From contig CM049318.1 in assembly GCA_026874595.1 (NCBI GenBank), positions 20,435,456-20,499,455 of the forward strand: DNA of 64,000 nucleotides, given 5' to 3'. Position 1 is the first letter of the stretch. The number at the start of each line of letters is the position of its first letter. Both the position numbers and the translations under genes were made by a program. Shown here piece after piece: positions 1 to 21,600 of the stretch. The stretch comes from Sipunculus nudus (Eukaryota > Annelida > Sipuncula > Golfingiida > Sipunculidae). Below the pieces are notes generated by a model. It was not told where the DNA came from. It saw only the letters and a program-made list of their open reading frames with translations, and did no database searches.

Positions 1-309
1 AAAAAAAAATTATAATGATATGATATTAAACTGCTTTACACTTGCAGAGCAGTGAGCCGACATGCATTAATTATATCCTTGTGCACAGCTTATAGTAAAT
101 TCAAAGTAAGCATATAATCTACAGCTTGTGTAAATGATAAATCATTATAGCAGGTTACAGCTGACCAGAGGCTTTTGACTCTTGTAACAGATTTCTGATT
201 ATGTAAAATAATGCTTTCTTTGCTATACTTAACATACTAAATGACAGGGCATTCCAGAAGCATAAATAAAGAGCCATGTTTGTTCATGCCATATTTGACT
301 GGTTTGTAG
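1..309 (+). other. ATP5F1B: 3' part of an upstream ATP5F1B intron
   Basis: This AT-rich stretch precedes the first recognisable beta-subunit exon and ends in an AG at 308-309. The joined reading frame needs one base (G) from an exon left of the window, so this is a phase-1 intron. I see no coding homology to the mitochondrial presequence or the N-terminal beta barrel here; those exons lie outside the window. Confidence 0.7.
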
Positions 310-7638
<7,329 letters not shown>

Positions 7639-9052
7639 TCAAGATGCACTTTAGTCCATTTTCATAAATATTGCATTACACGCAGTGTGAACTGTAAGAC
7701 CTCTAGCATTGAACCAAGTGTTTGTCTTGACGTTGAGAAATCGCAGCTCTGGGAACATAGTTAAAGATATTTATGTGGTTCTTTGTGGAGCATCATCTCG
7801 GCAGAATGATTGTGTTTCAGGCAGTCTGCCCTGCATGTTGATAATAAAAAAAATCATGTATAGTTACCAAGTATTTATTTTTATTTCTCAGATGGTATGC
7901 ATGTGGAGAGTTGCAAAAGTGAACTTCATAAATAGTTCTGCACATGACAAGATAAAGATGTTGAAGAATGGTGGTGGCTTCAAGAATTCCGTCATTTTAG
8001 GAGCAAACTGTCTAGGCTTGGATTGTGTGTGTATGTTTAGTTGTAAAAGGTACAAATGAAATCCATTAATATTAGTGTATATTTTAAGAAATATAGTCTG
8101 TGTGGACTTGAGAATTGTAATGACAACAGGACAATGGCTGAGGGTAATCACAAACTACCAGTAGCTGTTGGTATGTACACATTTTGAGGTTCAGGGGAGA
8201 GAAAAAAAGCAAGTGAATCAAGAAAAAGCATCCTGTATATTCTCCCTAAGTTTTGCAAAAAAAACAGCAAAAAGTTGCAACATAACAAGCCAGACCCTTT
8301 TGAGATCTACTCTTAAGATGACCCCTTAAATGATGAGATTTTCTTGTCATATCTAATTTTCCAAAAATGAGGTCAGTTGCAGTACCTCAAATCCCAGAAA
8401 CAGGATATTGCAGATGCAGTTTCTCGTGTGGATGGAGGAGAGAAACTACCTCCTGGCACAGCCAGAAGCCCATTTTAACATGCAAGTGTGATTCAGCCAG
8501 GCATTTGCACAGTGGTTACTGGTCACTTTGTTAACTTAAACACTGTGATAATTGAACATATATGGGGTTACAATTGTTTGAAGGGTGCATGGCAGACAAA
8601 ATCAAATGAAAGAAGTTACAGGAGTAAATGATAGACCATGTGAAACTGATCTTGAATTATATTGAGTCTGTTGATTCTAGATTCTAAAGTGCTTATACAA
8701 TTTGTCATCTGCGCTATTTCATGTTCCTGCAGTAGTCTTTCATTTCAACCAAACAACAGTCTTGGAAGACGACTTAATAAATATTGGGATGGTCGGTAAA
8801 GAAAAGCATGCTCTGTGCACACGCAGCTGTTCAATGGTTGGCCAGGGTACTAGTTTTGGAGGCAGGCAGGCAGGTATTTTTATACCTCCATACATGTGAG
8901 AGAAATATCCCCAGACAAATTCCTGATACTATGGTTTGGGCACTGTGGTGCCACCACAGAGAATTTATATAGGTGTGATAACTGGGTAAAATATTTCACA
9001 GATCTTTAACAAACTTGAAATGTGGATAGATATGGGTGAGAGAACAAAGCCT
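7639..9052 (+). other. ATP5F1B 3' UTR and downstream DNA
   Basis: Non-coding sequence after the beta-subunit stop. The first ~210 nt hold the likely 3' UTR, closed by AATAAA at 7843-7848. Short open frames here have no recognisable similarity. From about 8100 on I see only AT-rich unique-looking DNA, until a repeat family starts at 9053. Confidence 0.5.
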
Positions 9053-12000
9053 TTTTTAGCTCGGCTGACTTTCAGTCATGCTGGGCTAAAGCAATGGGTC
9101 TTTGTCCGTCGTCCTTCCGTCTGTTGCCGGCCAGCCTGCCGTTAGCAGGGCACAAATCGTAACCGTAGGGGCTAGGGCCATGAACCCTATGCAGTCTTAG
9201 AGGTTCTAAAAAGAAATGAGGTCACTGCAACCTATATTCTCGAAGTTATGGGGTGTGTTTGCACCCCCCAGAAATAATTCTTTTAGCCAAAATTTACATC
9301 CCAAACCTTCCATCTTTCACATACAGCTCACCTACCAACAGGGGAAGAACCATAATTATTATGAGGTCCAAAGGTCAAGGTCACAGAACCAACTTCTTTG
9401 AAAAGGCTGTGGATGCATTTTAAGCCAAACCTTTCATCCCAATTCTTTGATCTTTCACATATAGCTCACCTACTAAGTGGGAGAAGAATCCTAAAGATGT
9501 TGAGGTCACATGGTCAACGGTCAGGGTCACAGGATCCACTTCTGTGAAAAGGTTGTGGACACATTTCAAGCCAGACTTTTCATTCCAAACCTTTTAGCAC
9601 TGATATCGCTTCTTTGCCAACAAGGGAAAAGACCTGTTGATTTTGAGGTCAAAGGTCAAGTTCACAGCACCCTCTTCTTGCGTGGAGTCATTTTCAGGCA
9701 AACTTTTCAATCCATACTTTCCATCTGTCATATATGGCTTACCTACCATTAGGGGAAGAAGCCTATTGATGTTGAGTTCAAAAGGTCAAAGGTCAAGGTC
9801 ACAATATTCTTCTAAATGCTTGTGAACATATTTCAAGTGAAACTGTTCAACCCAAACCTTCACAGTCTTTCACATATGCCACATCTATGCATCACTGAAT
9901 GTGATTCAGACTTCATGTTTATGGGTCTTTTTGCATGAAGAAATAACTAATTGATTTTGAGGTCAGCTGGTCAGGAGGTTAAAGGTTGCAGGTCTAAGTT
10001 ATTCACTCATTGGTTGCCAAGTAATTACACCTGGCCAGATGTCATTGGTTAGTAGTTACCCCTCAATTAGAAAGAATCCAGTTAATATGTGGGCAAAAGG
10101 CCAAGGGCATAGGTCAGGGATGTTCACAATAACTTATTTTGTAGACCAGCTCTATTTTATGCCCCCGCCACAAAGTGGCCGGGGCATATAGTTTTACCCA
10201 TGTCCGTCATTCCGTCCTTCCGAAATCAAACAGTTGTACGGACTTTTTTTCGCAATGCCTGCAGATATTGGCCTGATTTTTGGTGTGTGGGCAGATATAG
10301 ACCAGTTACAGATCGAGTTCGCGTTTCGTCCCAGTTGACCTACTTTTGACCGTTTTACGGCTCCTAAACTTAAAAAATTTCATGAAAAATGGAATATTCA
10401 TGACAGATACATATGTATGGACTTTTTTTCGCAATGACTGCAGATATTGGCCTGATTTTTTGTGTGTAGGCAGATAATGACCAGTTACAGATCGAGTTAG
10501 CGTTTTGTCCCAGTTGACCTACTTTTGACTGTTTTACGGCTCCTAAACTTAGAGAATTTCATGAAAAATAGAAATTTTCATGACAAATGTACACATGTAC
10601 GGACTTTTTTTTCGCAATGCCTGCAGATATTGGCCTGATTTTTGGTGTGTGGGCAGATAATGAGCAGTTACAGATCGAGTTCGCGTTTCGTCCCGGTTGA
10701 CCTTCTTTTGAACGTTTTACGCCTCCCTAACTTAGAAAATTTCATGAAAAATGAAAATATTCATGACAGATACACATGTACGGACTTTTTTTCGCAATGC
10801 CTGCAGATATTGGCCTGATTTTTGGTGTGTGGGCAGATATAGACCAGTTACAGATCGAGTTCCCGTTTCGTCCCGGTTGACCTACTTTTGACCGTTTTAC
10901 GTCTCCTGAACATAGAAAATTTCATGAAAAATATGAAACTTCATGACAAATACACATAACTTTTTTTCGCAATGCCTGAAGATATTGGCCTGATTTTTGG
11001 TGTGTGGGCAGATATTGACCAGTTACAGATCGAGTTCGCGTTTGGCCCCAGTTGACCTACTTTTGATTGTTTTACAGCTCCTGAACATAGAAAATTTCAT
11101 GTTAAATATAAATATTCATGACAGATACACATGTACGGACTTTTTTTCGCAATACCTGCAGATATTGGCCTGATTTTTGGTGTGTCGGCAGATAATGACC
11201 AGTTACAGATCGAGTTCACGTTTTGTCCCAGTTGACCTACTTTTGACCGTTTGACGGTGCTCTAACATAGAAAATTTCATAAAAAAGTGCACATATATGG
11301 ACTTTTTTTCGCAGTGCCTGCAGATACGGGCCTGATTTTTGGTGTGTAGGCAGATAATGACCAGTTACAGATCGAGTTCTTGTTTTGTCCCAGTTGACCT
11401 ACTTTTGACCATTTGACTGCTCCTGAACATAGAAAGTTTCATGAAAAATAGAAATTTTCATAACAAATGCATATGTACTGACTTTTTTTCCTCAATGCCT
11501 GCAGATACCACCCTGATTTTTTATATGTGGGCAGATAATGACAGTTACAGATCGAGTTCGCGTTTCGTCCTGGTTGACCTACTTTTGATTGTTTTACGGC
11601 TCCTAAACATAAAAAATTTCATGAAAGACAGAAATTTTTATGGAAAATGCACGTATGGACTTTTTTTCACAATGCCTGCATATACTGGCATGATTTTTGG
11701 TGTGTTGCTTGATAATGACCCGTTACAGATCGAGTTTGCATTTTGCCCTTGTTGACCTACTTTTGACCATACGACACCTCCTGAACTTAAAAAAATTTTT
11801 CAAAATTTTACAAATGTTTCTAATTTGCCCCAGGTGGGGGCATTCGTGTCGTTCCGACACATCTAGTTCTTGTACTATAACCACTGGTTATGGTACATCT
11901 CACTGTGTGGCTGTTATTGTGAGTGATGCTGGTGACATATGACTCTCTTTTGTATCAGCCTGTTAAGTGATAAGGCTGAGTGATAAATACCTCGTTACTG

Positions 12001-12586
12001 CATAACAAAAACACTGTTGCCGGAATGCTTCAGCCTGGCATTAACACTGTGAGAGTATAGTATTAAGGTTTAGCTACTGATTTATAAGATGATGGGAACA
12101 TTTTGCAGTTTATTTTATGGAATCATAGCAAAAAATTTAGTTTCCTAGATATCTGAATATTTTTATATAAATCACCAGATATAAAAGCAAATGTTTGTTC
12201 TCATAATATGTGGATGTGTACCTGGATTTAGGAGCTTTTTTTATTACAAGACCTTTAGTCATGCTTTCTGCATTTCTTTTCTTTCAGGTTTTGCAGTTTA
12301 CCTACCCTGCTGATCCCATTGAAAAGCAGAGTGATAATAAAAAATATTGGACTTGCACTTTTTACATTTGCATATCTATAAATCTAATATGAGGGCCTGA
12401 AAATGCCTTTTGAATTGTTTTGGACATTCATTACTGTAACATCCTTTGGAGAATTTGCTACAAGTTTGGTCTCTTATTGGAGGATGTGTGATATCAAATG
12501 TCAGACTTGTCAGAAATCCATTATGTCTGCCAGTTAGCCACCGTAGAATTAGAAATCCTTTTGTCAGTGCAGTTTCAGTGATTTTT
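9053..12586 (-). mobile_element. Helentron/Helitron-like repeat, copy A (minus orientation)
   Basis: In reverse orientation it ends in a stem-loop (…AGTCA-GCTGAGCT followed by A's) preceded by a (GACGG)n-like tract near 9105-9130. The body consists of degenerate ~110-140 bp units with phrases such as caaaggtcaaggtcaca and ttcatcccaaacctt. Its right part (11870-12586) matches the reverse complement of 33.9-34.65 kb, and its left part (9053-10150) matches the reverse complement of 36.0-37.1 kb. The middle is interrupted by the satellite-bearing element at 10157-11866. No transposase frame was seen. The superfamily is inferred from end structure only. Confidence 0.65.
10157..11866 (+). repeat. 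Satellite-bearing Helitron-like insertion: nine ~178-bp units
   Basis: Tandem units share gactttttttcgcaatgcc, then cctgatttttggtgtgt, agttacagatcgagtt and ttgacctacttttga. Unit starts: 10241, 10420, 10602, 10783, 10959, 11138, 11300, 11480, 11658 (spacing 162-182 bp). A 5' hairpin (GCCCCCGCCAC/TGGCCGGGGC) precedes the array. The 3' end has hairpin GTGTCG-ttcc-CGACAC followed by ATCTAG, matching the Helitron rule of a hairpin then CTRR. It is inserted in copy A at a site that is empty in copy A' (about 35.99-36.01 kb region). Confidence 0.75.
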
Positions 12587-13087
12587 AGCTCAGCTGACTT
12601 TTAGTCATGCTGTGCTATAGCGATGGGTCTTTGTCTGTCATCCTTCCGTCTGTCCGTCCGGCCAGCCGTCCGGTTGTTAGCAGGGCACAAATTGTAACTG
12701 TAAGGGCCAGATACATGAAGCCTATGCAGTCTTAGAGGTTCTAAAAAGATCTCCTTGCAGATCTGAAATTAGATCACTGTGACCTATATTCTCTGAGTTA
12801 TGGGGTGTGTTTGCACCTCCCAGAATTAATTCTTATAGCCAAAATAATCATCCCAAACCTTATATGTCAATAGAGGAACAAACCTTTTGATATTTAGGTC
12901 TTAGGGTCAAAGGTCAATGTCACAGGACCAGCTTCTTGAAAAAAGTTGTGGATGCATTTCAAGTCAGACATTTCATCCCAAACCTTCCATCTTCCAAGTA
13001 TGGTCAGATACCATATGGTATACCATCAGGCTTTAAATACAGGTCATGCTTGTCAGCTGAGTGTCATGACCCATGGGTCACTTGTTA
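12587..13087 (-). mobile_element. Short Helentron-like repeat, complete ends (minus orientation)
   Basis: The right edge reads in reverse as AACAAGTGACCCATGGGTCA, the 5' signature seen at 33378, 45161, 46022, 56277 and 56774. The left edge AGCTCAGCTGACTT is the 3' stem-loop of the same family, with a (GTCC)n tract at about 12640-12665. It is about 500 bp long and has no coding content. It truncates copy A at its 5' side. Confidence 0.6.
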
Positions 13088-14420
13088 AAAGGGGTCATGA
13101 CCTTCACTAGGAGTCCCCTTTACCTTGAATAGGTCCATCACACAAACTCTTAAATATCTCAAGAACTCTTGCATGGATTGATCCAAAAATCAACTTGACT
13201 GAAGATCTTGGAAAGTGTTATCATGAACCAGAAACTGGTGTTGTTTTGTGCCGTTTTAACACCCAAAACATTGCCACTTGACAGTACTGTGAGCATTATA
13301 AGAAGTCATAAACATTTTGACAGATTTCTTTCAAATATGGATTATGCAATTATGATATCCATAGATATGGGTTGATGTATATTCAAATTTGGGTCATAAC
13401 CTTTCCTATGAGTGGCCTTGACCTTGAATATTGCCATATCTGGTGAAAATCACAAAATCATACCGGGGGTAAATATCTCATTCAGGGATGCATGGATTGG
13501 TAAAAAAAATCAAATTGACCAAAGATCTTGGATAGCTTTGTCTTCTGCTGAAGACATGTGGCGCCACCTTGTTCTTTTCTTGTTTTTTGCGCCTTTAAAT
13601 ACCCCATCATTGCCATTGACAGTACTGAGCATTGTAAGTCAAAAACTAATGGACAGATTCGGATGAAATTGTGCATGTTCATTGATCTTGGATACCTCCA
13701 TCTAGTATTCGAGACTGGTGGCACCATATGCAATTGTTTTTGTGTGGTGTCCATCCGTATGTTTGCTTTAGGTGAAAATTGCTCCTATCTCAGGAGCAGT
13801 TCAATGTTTAGATCTGAAATTTGGTATGTACATCAATCTAGGAGAGTTTTCCTGTAAAGCATGCAGGTGGCCCCACCTTCCTTACCGTTTTAATAGTATA
13901 AATTAATGTCTTTTCCATTGGAATGATTTGCTGTATTGGGATGAAATTGTGCTTGTCCATACATTTAGGATACCTACATCTCATATCTAAACCTGGTGGT
14001 GCCATCTGCAATTGTTTTTGTGTGCTGTCCATCCGTACATTAGCTTTAGGAGAATTGCTCATATCTCAGATGTTGTTCAGTGTTTTGGTCTGAAATTTGG
14101 CATGTACATCAATCTTTTAGAGTTTTCTTGTCAACCAGACAGGTGGCATCACCTATCTTCCAGTTTTCATAGAATAAATGCCATTTTCTTAGATGTGATT
14201 TGCAGTATTGGTCGGAAATTGTGCAGGTCAGTCGATATTGGATACCATCTTGTATTCAAGACTGGTAGCGCCATCTGCAGTTGTTTTTGAGTGGTGTCCA
14301 TCCATCAATTTCCTTTGGGTAAATATCACTCATATCTGAGGAGTGGATGGATGTATCAGCCTGAAATTTTGGCATAATATTCCCATATTTGGTGAAAAAT
14401 AGTGTTTTTCATGTTGATAG
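13088..14420 (-). repeat. Degenerate tandem-unit repeat, copy B
   Basis: 13088-13480 is the reverse complement of the ~340-bp units at 31.56-32.9 kb (shared phrases: gtggccttgaccttgaata, gccgttttaa, agatcttgga). 13680-14400 holds further units of ~150 bp with ctggtggcaccat-like phrases, ttgtttttgtgtg and ggtgtccatccgta. No protein can be supported. Confidence 0.55.
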
Positions 14421-15678
14421 ATGGAAGAAACCACGGTCACTTGCCAAGTTGCAGTATATGCTGCTGAAGATGGGGACCTATTCTTAAAGGAAGGGGGGAT
14501 TAAATGTCCAAGAAACTCTAGTTTTTTCAGCATGGTCTGTTACTTCATAATTTAAGCAAAAATAACCTAACAGGAATGGGTCATCATAGCCAGGGTACCC
14601 AATCTGTGATTCTACACTCTTTTGATCTATGTTAGCTTAACCCACCTGCCTAGTAAATATTGAATTTCAACAGAGATGGAACTGTTGGACACAAACTATG
14701 CAGCCAACACCAGCCGCAAAATGAAGAAATATGAACAAGTTCCTAGGCCTGTTTTCACAGGATTAAATGGTATTCCAAAAGTTTTCAGTTTCACATCATC
14801 CATGCCTGTAGCTAGGTCATAGAACATGTTTTGCAATATTTAAATTTATAAATAGATAAACATTTGTCAGATATTTAAGGACTCCAGTGACAAAAGAACC
14901 ATTTACACCATTTATATTTTAAGTGTAAGATTATTTTAAGAGGTAATAATGAATGATATCTCAAAATGGTGAAATGCAGCATAGGCCTTGTCACCATGTA
15001 ATAAAACATCAACTACATGTACCATAAAATATTTAATCAATAAATTTACACATGAATCACAGACATGAACAAAAGTATACAACTTGTAAATATGCATTCA
15101 CAGTACACAATACTTTGGTATACTGATACTGAGTAAACCCAGTCTGGGATAAATTAAGACCTGACATCCACTGATATATCCTTACTTTGTGATAATTTGC
15201 AATTCTAATCCTGCATCTCCTAAGAAGCCAAAAATAGTCTGAAGGAATAAGTATTTGGTTTATTCCTGTTGAACCATGATGACTATTTGCAGGTAGCTAA
15301 ATCACCTGGATTAAAAAAATAATACTGTCCTGAATGTAAACTTCCAAATACATACCTGAAAATCAAGAAAAAAAACTTGGTTTCTATACTGAATCTAATT
15401 AAAATGTTAACAAGTTAATCTACATTTCAGGGGTATAATAATGTTGTATATCAAGAGGTATTACTCTGTCCTGTGGACAATAAATGGCCTAGAAGCTGGC
15501 TATGTGGTAAACATTTGCTGTGGAAACAAAAATTACTATTTTATTAAGCAGAGAAACATCCACATTTTCATTCTCCTCTCGTCCTGACCTATACTGTAGC
15601 ACCTGATGCTGACTGCCCATACTTCTGGGAATGTGCATGGATCTTTCCTCGGACATGCGAGATGCCGTTCCTAGATCC
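14421..15678. other. CCDC89 3' UTR and convergent intergenic DNA
   Basis: Unique-looking AT-rich sequence between the repeats and the CCDC89 stop. On the minus strand an AATAAA (plus-strand tttatt at 15540-15545) lies 134 nt beyond the stop and could end the transcript; another is near 15258. No further gene is seen. Confidence 0.45.
15540..15545 (-). terminator. Possible CCDC89 polyadenylation signal
   Basis: AATAAA on the minus strand, 134 nt downstream of the CCDC89 stop. Distance and strand fit, but AT-rich sequence makes chance hexamers common. Confidence 0.35.
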
Positions 15679-18600
15679 TCAGCCAACAATGGTCCTTAAG
15701 CGAACATTCAGTTCACGCTCTTTTTCTAACAAGCCATTTGTGTGTTTCTTGTATGCTTCAAATTGCTGAAAGGACAAAGGTTGATTTTTAACAGAAAAAT
15801 ATTAAGTTAGAGCACATGGGTTTTGCTTATTTAACAGTACATTTTAAGAAACAAAGCATGGACCATAATCTCTTTTTCCATTATTCACAATATTCAAGTT
15901 TCCCCATTTGCTGTAGAAAACAGGACTCCATACATCATGTGTATGAAGTATATGCAGTAGATTAAGCCTGGGGATGGCTGAAAGAAATATACTTGAAATG
16001 AAGAGTCCAAGGTATTGTCCATGACTTTTATACAAAAAATACCTATGACTTTATATCAGGTATGGGTCGGGACAAATGCTGATGGCTACTGCACTGGAAG
16101 TTTGTACCTGTGCCCTAAGGCATTAATTTTTCTTTAGCTTTCATACCTCCTTTTGTTACCTGTGTCACAGACTGTGATAATTACCCACAGGTACGAACCA
16201 CAGCTTCATTTGTATTCCTTTCAATTAATCCAAAATATGAAACATATGACCATGAATATTCTACCACTACACAGCAGTGATTTAAAACTAATCTCTCGTA
16301 TAAAAGTGATAAAGAAGATGGGTACCTTAATGGCATCTTGATATGCTTGCTCTGCCTCCTCTAGCTCTTCCCTCAGCCTCCGGACCTGAAGGTTGGCATT
16401 CACTGCAGCTGCATCATGCCTGAGGATGGCAAATGATAAAATTTGATAAGGCCACTTTATCATATCACAAATGATAAATACTGACAGGGAAACTTTATAT
16501 CATATTCTTTTGGAAAACCTAGCTTAAAAAAAACACTAAAATATCCTATTCCTGCCATAAAATCGTGAGGTGGCATCATAATCATGCCTGATAAATATTG
16601 CTTTAAGATCTGAAACAACTCAGTATTAAACCAGTCCCTGCTTATTATCATTTCCCTGTCACTGTCATTAGGGCTTTAATGGGTTAAACACAACATATCA
16701 GATTATTACATATCCTACATGATGGCATTAATGGTTTGTGGGCTGTATGCCCCCCAGGTAGCCAAGAAAAGCTAAAAGAATTAAAAGGCCCAAAAAACCA
16801 CGAAGGTGAAGTTGGACGAGACTGAAAGTGTCTGTGATATCAGAATATAAACATGCTCTTAAACCTTTTCCTTCTACCTCCATACCAGAAAAAGTCAATC
16901 TCAGATACATACCAAAATTAACTGTATTACAGTTTACTGAGATACACAGAAATCTATTCCATTTCACACCATAAGTTGTTCGGGTATGGGTATAGATAAA
17001 TTTGTTTATTTGAGGACACTTTTATATGTATACTATATATATTTTTAAATTGGTGTATATATTAATTCCGATTTCCCTAGGAAATTTCCAATTTCCTCTT
17101 CATTTAAACAAGGCCTACAGGCCTAATGCGAACCTGTGCATTGGGAAATACACCAGGTATAATGCTTCAATGCTTGACCATTACTTCTCATGTATATGAA
17201 CAAGGCAAGTACTAAACATTTTGAATGAGAAACAATTACACAAAACATCACTGCTGAAATTCTGGCATGGGTGCACACAACACAAAAATGATTGTAGCTG
17301 GCACCACCAGTCTTGAATACAACAAAGCTTTCAGAGATATATACATATGCCCAATTTCAGACTGATATATCAAACCCCCCTGAAAATAAGCAGGGAAACA
17401 CTGTGCAAAAATTATTGTAAGTGGCACCACATGTCTTGTATAAGACAAAGCTATTCGATATGTATAAATATGCCCAATTTCAGGCTGATACATCAAATTC
17501 CTTTGTAGAAATAAGCAGGCACATACACTGTGCAAAAGTCATTGTAGGTGGCGACACCTGTTTTGTGAACGAGAAAGCCATCAAAGACACATAGACAGGT
17601 CAAAATATTAGGCCAATACATCAAAATTACCTTGAGTCTGATGCATGGGGCTGACCATGCTTAGGTGAGAAAGGCAGTTGCCCCGAGTGAACTGTGACAA
17701 ATTTGCTGGCTCAGGCTACTGCACTGAGTGAATTCATGACCTGCACCTGGCTAGACTGAGTGAACTCTTGACCTGTTGCATAATCTGACACAGTTGGCAG
17801 TCTGCCAAAGCTATAAATAGATCAAAGCTGAACTTTGGTGCCAAATCTGATGCAGTGGGCAGTCTGCTAACACTATAAATAGAATGCAGCTACTGCACTG
17901 AGTGAACTCCTGACCCATACCTGGCTGCACTGAGAGAACAATTGACCTGTTGCCGAATCTGATACAGTTGGCAGGCTGCCAAAGCTATAAATAGATTGAG
18001 ACTGACCTCTTGCCTGTTTCCAAGTCTGAAATAGTAGCCACACCATTGCATAAGCTCATGCAGGGGCCCTGCCCTGAGGGGCATGACACCCATGAGGTGT
18101 TCACATGTCGCCCATGAGATGATCACATGTCACCGATGAGGTGATCACATATGCCTTGTGCTTGGCTGCACTGATTGAACTCTTGACCTAAATCTGGCTG
18201 CACTGAATGAACTCTTGATCTGTTGCCTAATCTGAAACAGTTGGCAGTTTTTCAACCTATTTAAAGATACAGACACAATCTTTGAGTGTTGGTGAATCTT
18301 TTTACACATACTGAAAGACTTTGGCTAAAATGCTTTTTTTTTTCAAGCTGACATATTCATAAACTTTTTATCAAAATACCTAGAATAATAAAAGATGGAC
18401 TTCTCTCATTGTTAAAAAGGTCAAATAATTCTGCCAAAAATCATTCAAGTAAACTTGAACAAAGGCCACCTAAGAATAATTTTTGTGTAATGTTACAGAA
18501 ATTATAATTGAAACAATAATTTTGTAGAAGAAGGGTTTTGCAGTCCTCAGTTTGAAATAGACATAATAATGGCCATAAGGCCAACAAAAGCTTTTCTGAA

Positions 18601-21600
18601 ATGTTTGAAAGAACCATGTCCTAGGCTAATTCTTTTGAAAAATTGAACGATTCAACTTGACAGTTTCATCATAAACATTTTAAGCTGAAAGAGGCTAAAA
18701 TTATAAGGTCGCCACCAATACCTGAATTTCATATATGACTCATGTGACCAACACTGGCAAAAAATTTGGTGATGACAGCTCCGGCCGTTTCTGAGACTGT
18801 CTTTTTAGTATGCTTTTTGGACAGATGACTAAGTTCAACTTCCTGTAACTTGGCCAAAATTCACCGAACTTGAACCATTTGAACAAATTTGAGAAAGATT
18901 GTTAAAGGAATCATTTCTGTGAAATACTGGACAATTTGGCTGAACAATTTCGAAGAAGAAGAGTTTTAAAGCTTTTTTAGCTTTTTTCCCAATAAAATCT
19001 AAGAAAATGCAGTTAGCTAAAATATAAGCAAAATACGATAGAGTTTTTTAGATAGCTAATATTTTGCATAAAATTTCGTGATGCTTACTCTTGCTGTTTT
19101 CAAGATAGTATGGGTTAATGTATAGACGACGGACGACGGATGAAAGACGACGGACGACGCCACACCATTGCATAAGCTCACAGGTTCGCTTAAAAAAGAA
19201 CCAAGGAAGTCATTTTTTCTTAAACTACAGACAGCAATATAGCATAAATGAAATGGAAAAACATGAAAACAATGAAAATATTGTGCGAATTTTTTAACTG
19301 AAACTTACTCGAACTTTGCCTTCATGTCTGCCATGGCTTTTTCAGTGTCTTTGACCTTTTGTTCCAGTTTTTTGTTCTCATTTGTTTTGTCCTGGTGAAA
19401 GTGAAAGTGAGACATGCATGCATCATGCAAAGTGTGCAAACGGTGAAAAATGAAAGTGTATTAAAAGGTAATAATATCTGTAACCCAAGGCAGCTCAGAC
19501 TGAACAGAAGACTGTCCAAGACCTGGAAGTGATACTGTGCCCCAAAAGATTAGTGTACGAAAGTATAAAAGTGCATAATAGTAATGGTGAATATAATCTA
19601 TGAAACAGAATCTGTCCCATTGCTTAAGAAAAATTAAGACCCTTAACTTCTTTCAATATCTGTTACTGCAATATTTTGCAAGATATGATTCACATTAATT
19701 AGGCAAAAGAATAAAAGGTATGGTTCTCGACACTGTCCGCGTTAATTTTAACCCCCTGCATCAAAAATTTTTTCATTTTGATTTTCATCTTTCATGAAAA
19801 TAAAATAATACAATTTTGATAAGATTTCCTTTGACATGTAGTGCTTTTACCTGTTTAGCTAAAAAAAACTGTTATTTTCCTGCTTTTCCCTGATCATATG
19901 ACATATTTATAAAAACATGGTAAATATAAAATATCCCGTCGCACTCATTTCTGAAAAAAAAAGAACCTGAGAACAGTACCCCTTTTTTGGACTAAGGTTT
20001 AAAGATATGGCTCTTTCAAAACAACCAGTTCTATACAAGGCAACTGTTACATACATAACATGAACACGCAGGTTAGCACAGCCTGTAGATGAAATATTTT
20101 ACAGACCGAACTGATAAAATACAGGTTTCAACCATTTTCTTTGTGAAAATCTTAAGTATATTAATGAATTGAATAAAGAATAAATGAAAACTTTCTGCAA
20201 GGTCTTGCCTAATTAAAGTTGAATCCTTTTAGCGCATCACCAGCTAAACAGAATAACTGGATTTGTAATTTAAAAAGTAAAGGGTGGAGCCTTTTATCAG
20301 ATTTACCTCGATGAGGGTAAACTTTACTATATTTTTGTTGTTTGTCCACATCATATCTCCAAAAGGTATATAATTTGCCCAGGAAGAATTATTACCATTT
20401 TGGAGTGATTGACTTAATTTTTTTGTATAGTCATAATTAGTGGTGTAATAGGTAAAGTCTGCTGGGCTTTTACACCCAAACCTTATGGCTCATCAGGCCT
20501 GAGCTTATGGGCACTTTCACGCAAAAGGTTGAGTGATTAGTCTCACAGGGGAGTAAAAACTGAATACCTAACAGAGCAATATTAAGTTTACCCCTGAAAA
20601 GGTATATATCTTAGCTAAAGGAAACTGTTTAGTATACCATTTTACCCATGAACTAGTAAAAGTTACATTGAATTCAGAAATTCAAACATTCCATATTTTT
20701 ACAATAATCTTTTTCTCTTCACAGCCCTACATAATTTAAATTTTCGCTCATTGGTTTGTTCTAATGTCTTTATCTGATGTATTTGATCATGCCCTAAGTG
20801 CATGGTAAAAAAAATCTGCAATCACATTTGTTTGTTTTATGAAATTTCATATTTTTATAAAAATTTAACAGTGCTTTTTAATTATGATTAAAGGAAGTAT
20901 GCTGTCAGTCTTTATTCTGACACTGCTCTGGTCAATTAGTAACAGAAATGGTGAGAGAAGTTGTTCAGCTGTACAGAGTTCAAGAAATCAGGAAATATGT
21001 TGATGCCTTAGTCTGTTGTCACTTGATTTATATGATAATGGTTTTTACCAACATTTGTACTGGAGAGGACATTATTTTAACATGCACTGTGGAAGAATTC
21101 AAAAGGAATATTTTTGTTCCCTCTCTCTCTTGTATTGTTCTTGGACCTCTTGAACATAAAGTGAATCAGTGTCCACCTCATTTTCCAGAGGCAAGTTCAT
21201 CTGCAACTATTTGGACCTTGTGGTTAAAGGAGCACAAAATAGACATACCCAAGTATCAGTTATTAAGTATAATGTAAGTCAATTATGACTCCATGATATT
21301 AAATGACACTTAAAGCGAGATTATAAATATTGAATGGCTTGTACCTTTTGCTTTGTTGAAAAAAAATATAATCAAGACAAAATATTTTTAACAAAAATTT
21401 GGAGAAATGGTCATCTTGAAAATTAAATATTTCACAGATTTTTAATCAGAAGCAGTTTTGTTCACAATCCGTCATGCAAATATAATTTGTTTTTTTGCAC
21501 TCATGCTTTATTTCGAACACATTTAATTTGAATATCAACATCTATCAACTTATTTAACAACATACATTAAACAATTGGTTCATAGACAACATAGCTCTCC

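Noticed and set aside
11441-11942. Overlapping plus-strand open frames of 104 and 81 codons
   Set aside because: They run through the 178-bp satellite units; the peptide repeats merely mirror the DNA repeat and have no recognised domain.
17230-18260. Possible CRISPR-like array
   Set aside because: Units are degenerate and of unequal spacing, in a eukaryotic intron, without constant short repeats and unique spacers.
20948-21277. 109-codon plus-strand open frame in CCDC89 intron 4
   Set aside because: No recognisable similarity, antisense to the host gene, and it contains one of the 16-bp repeat words; taken as chance.
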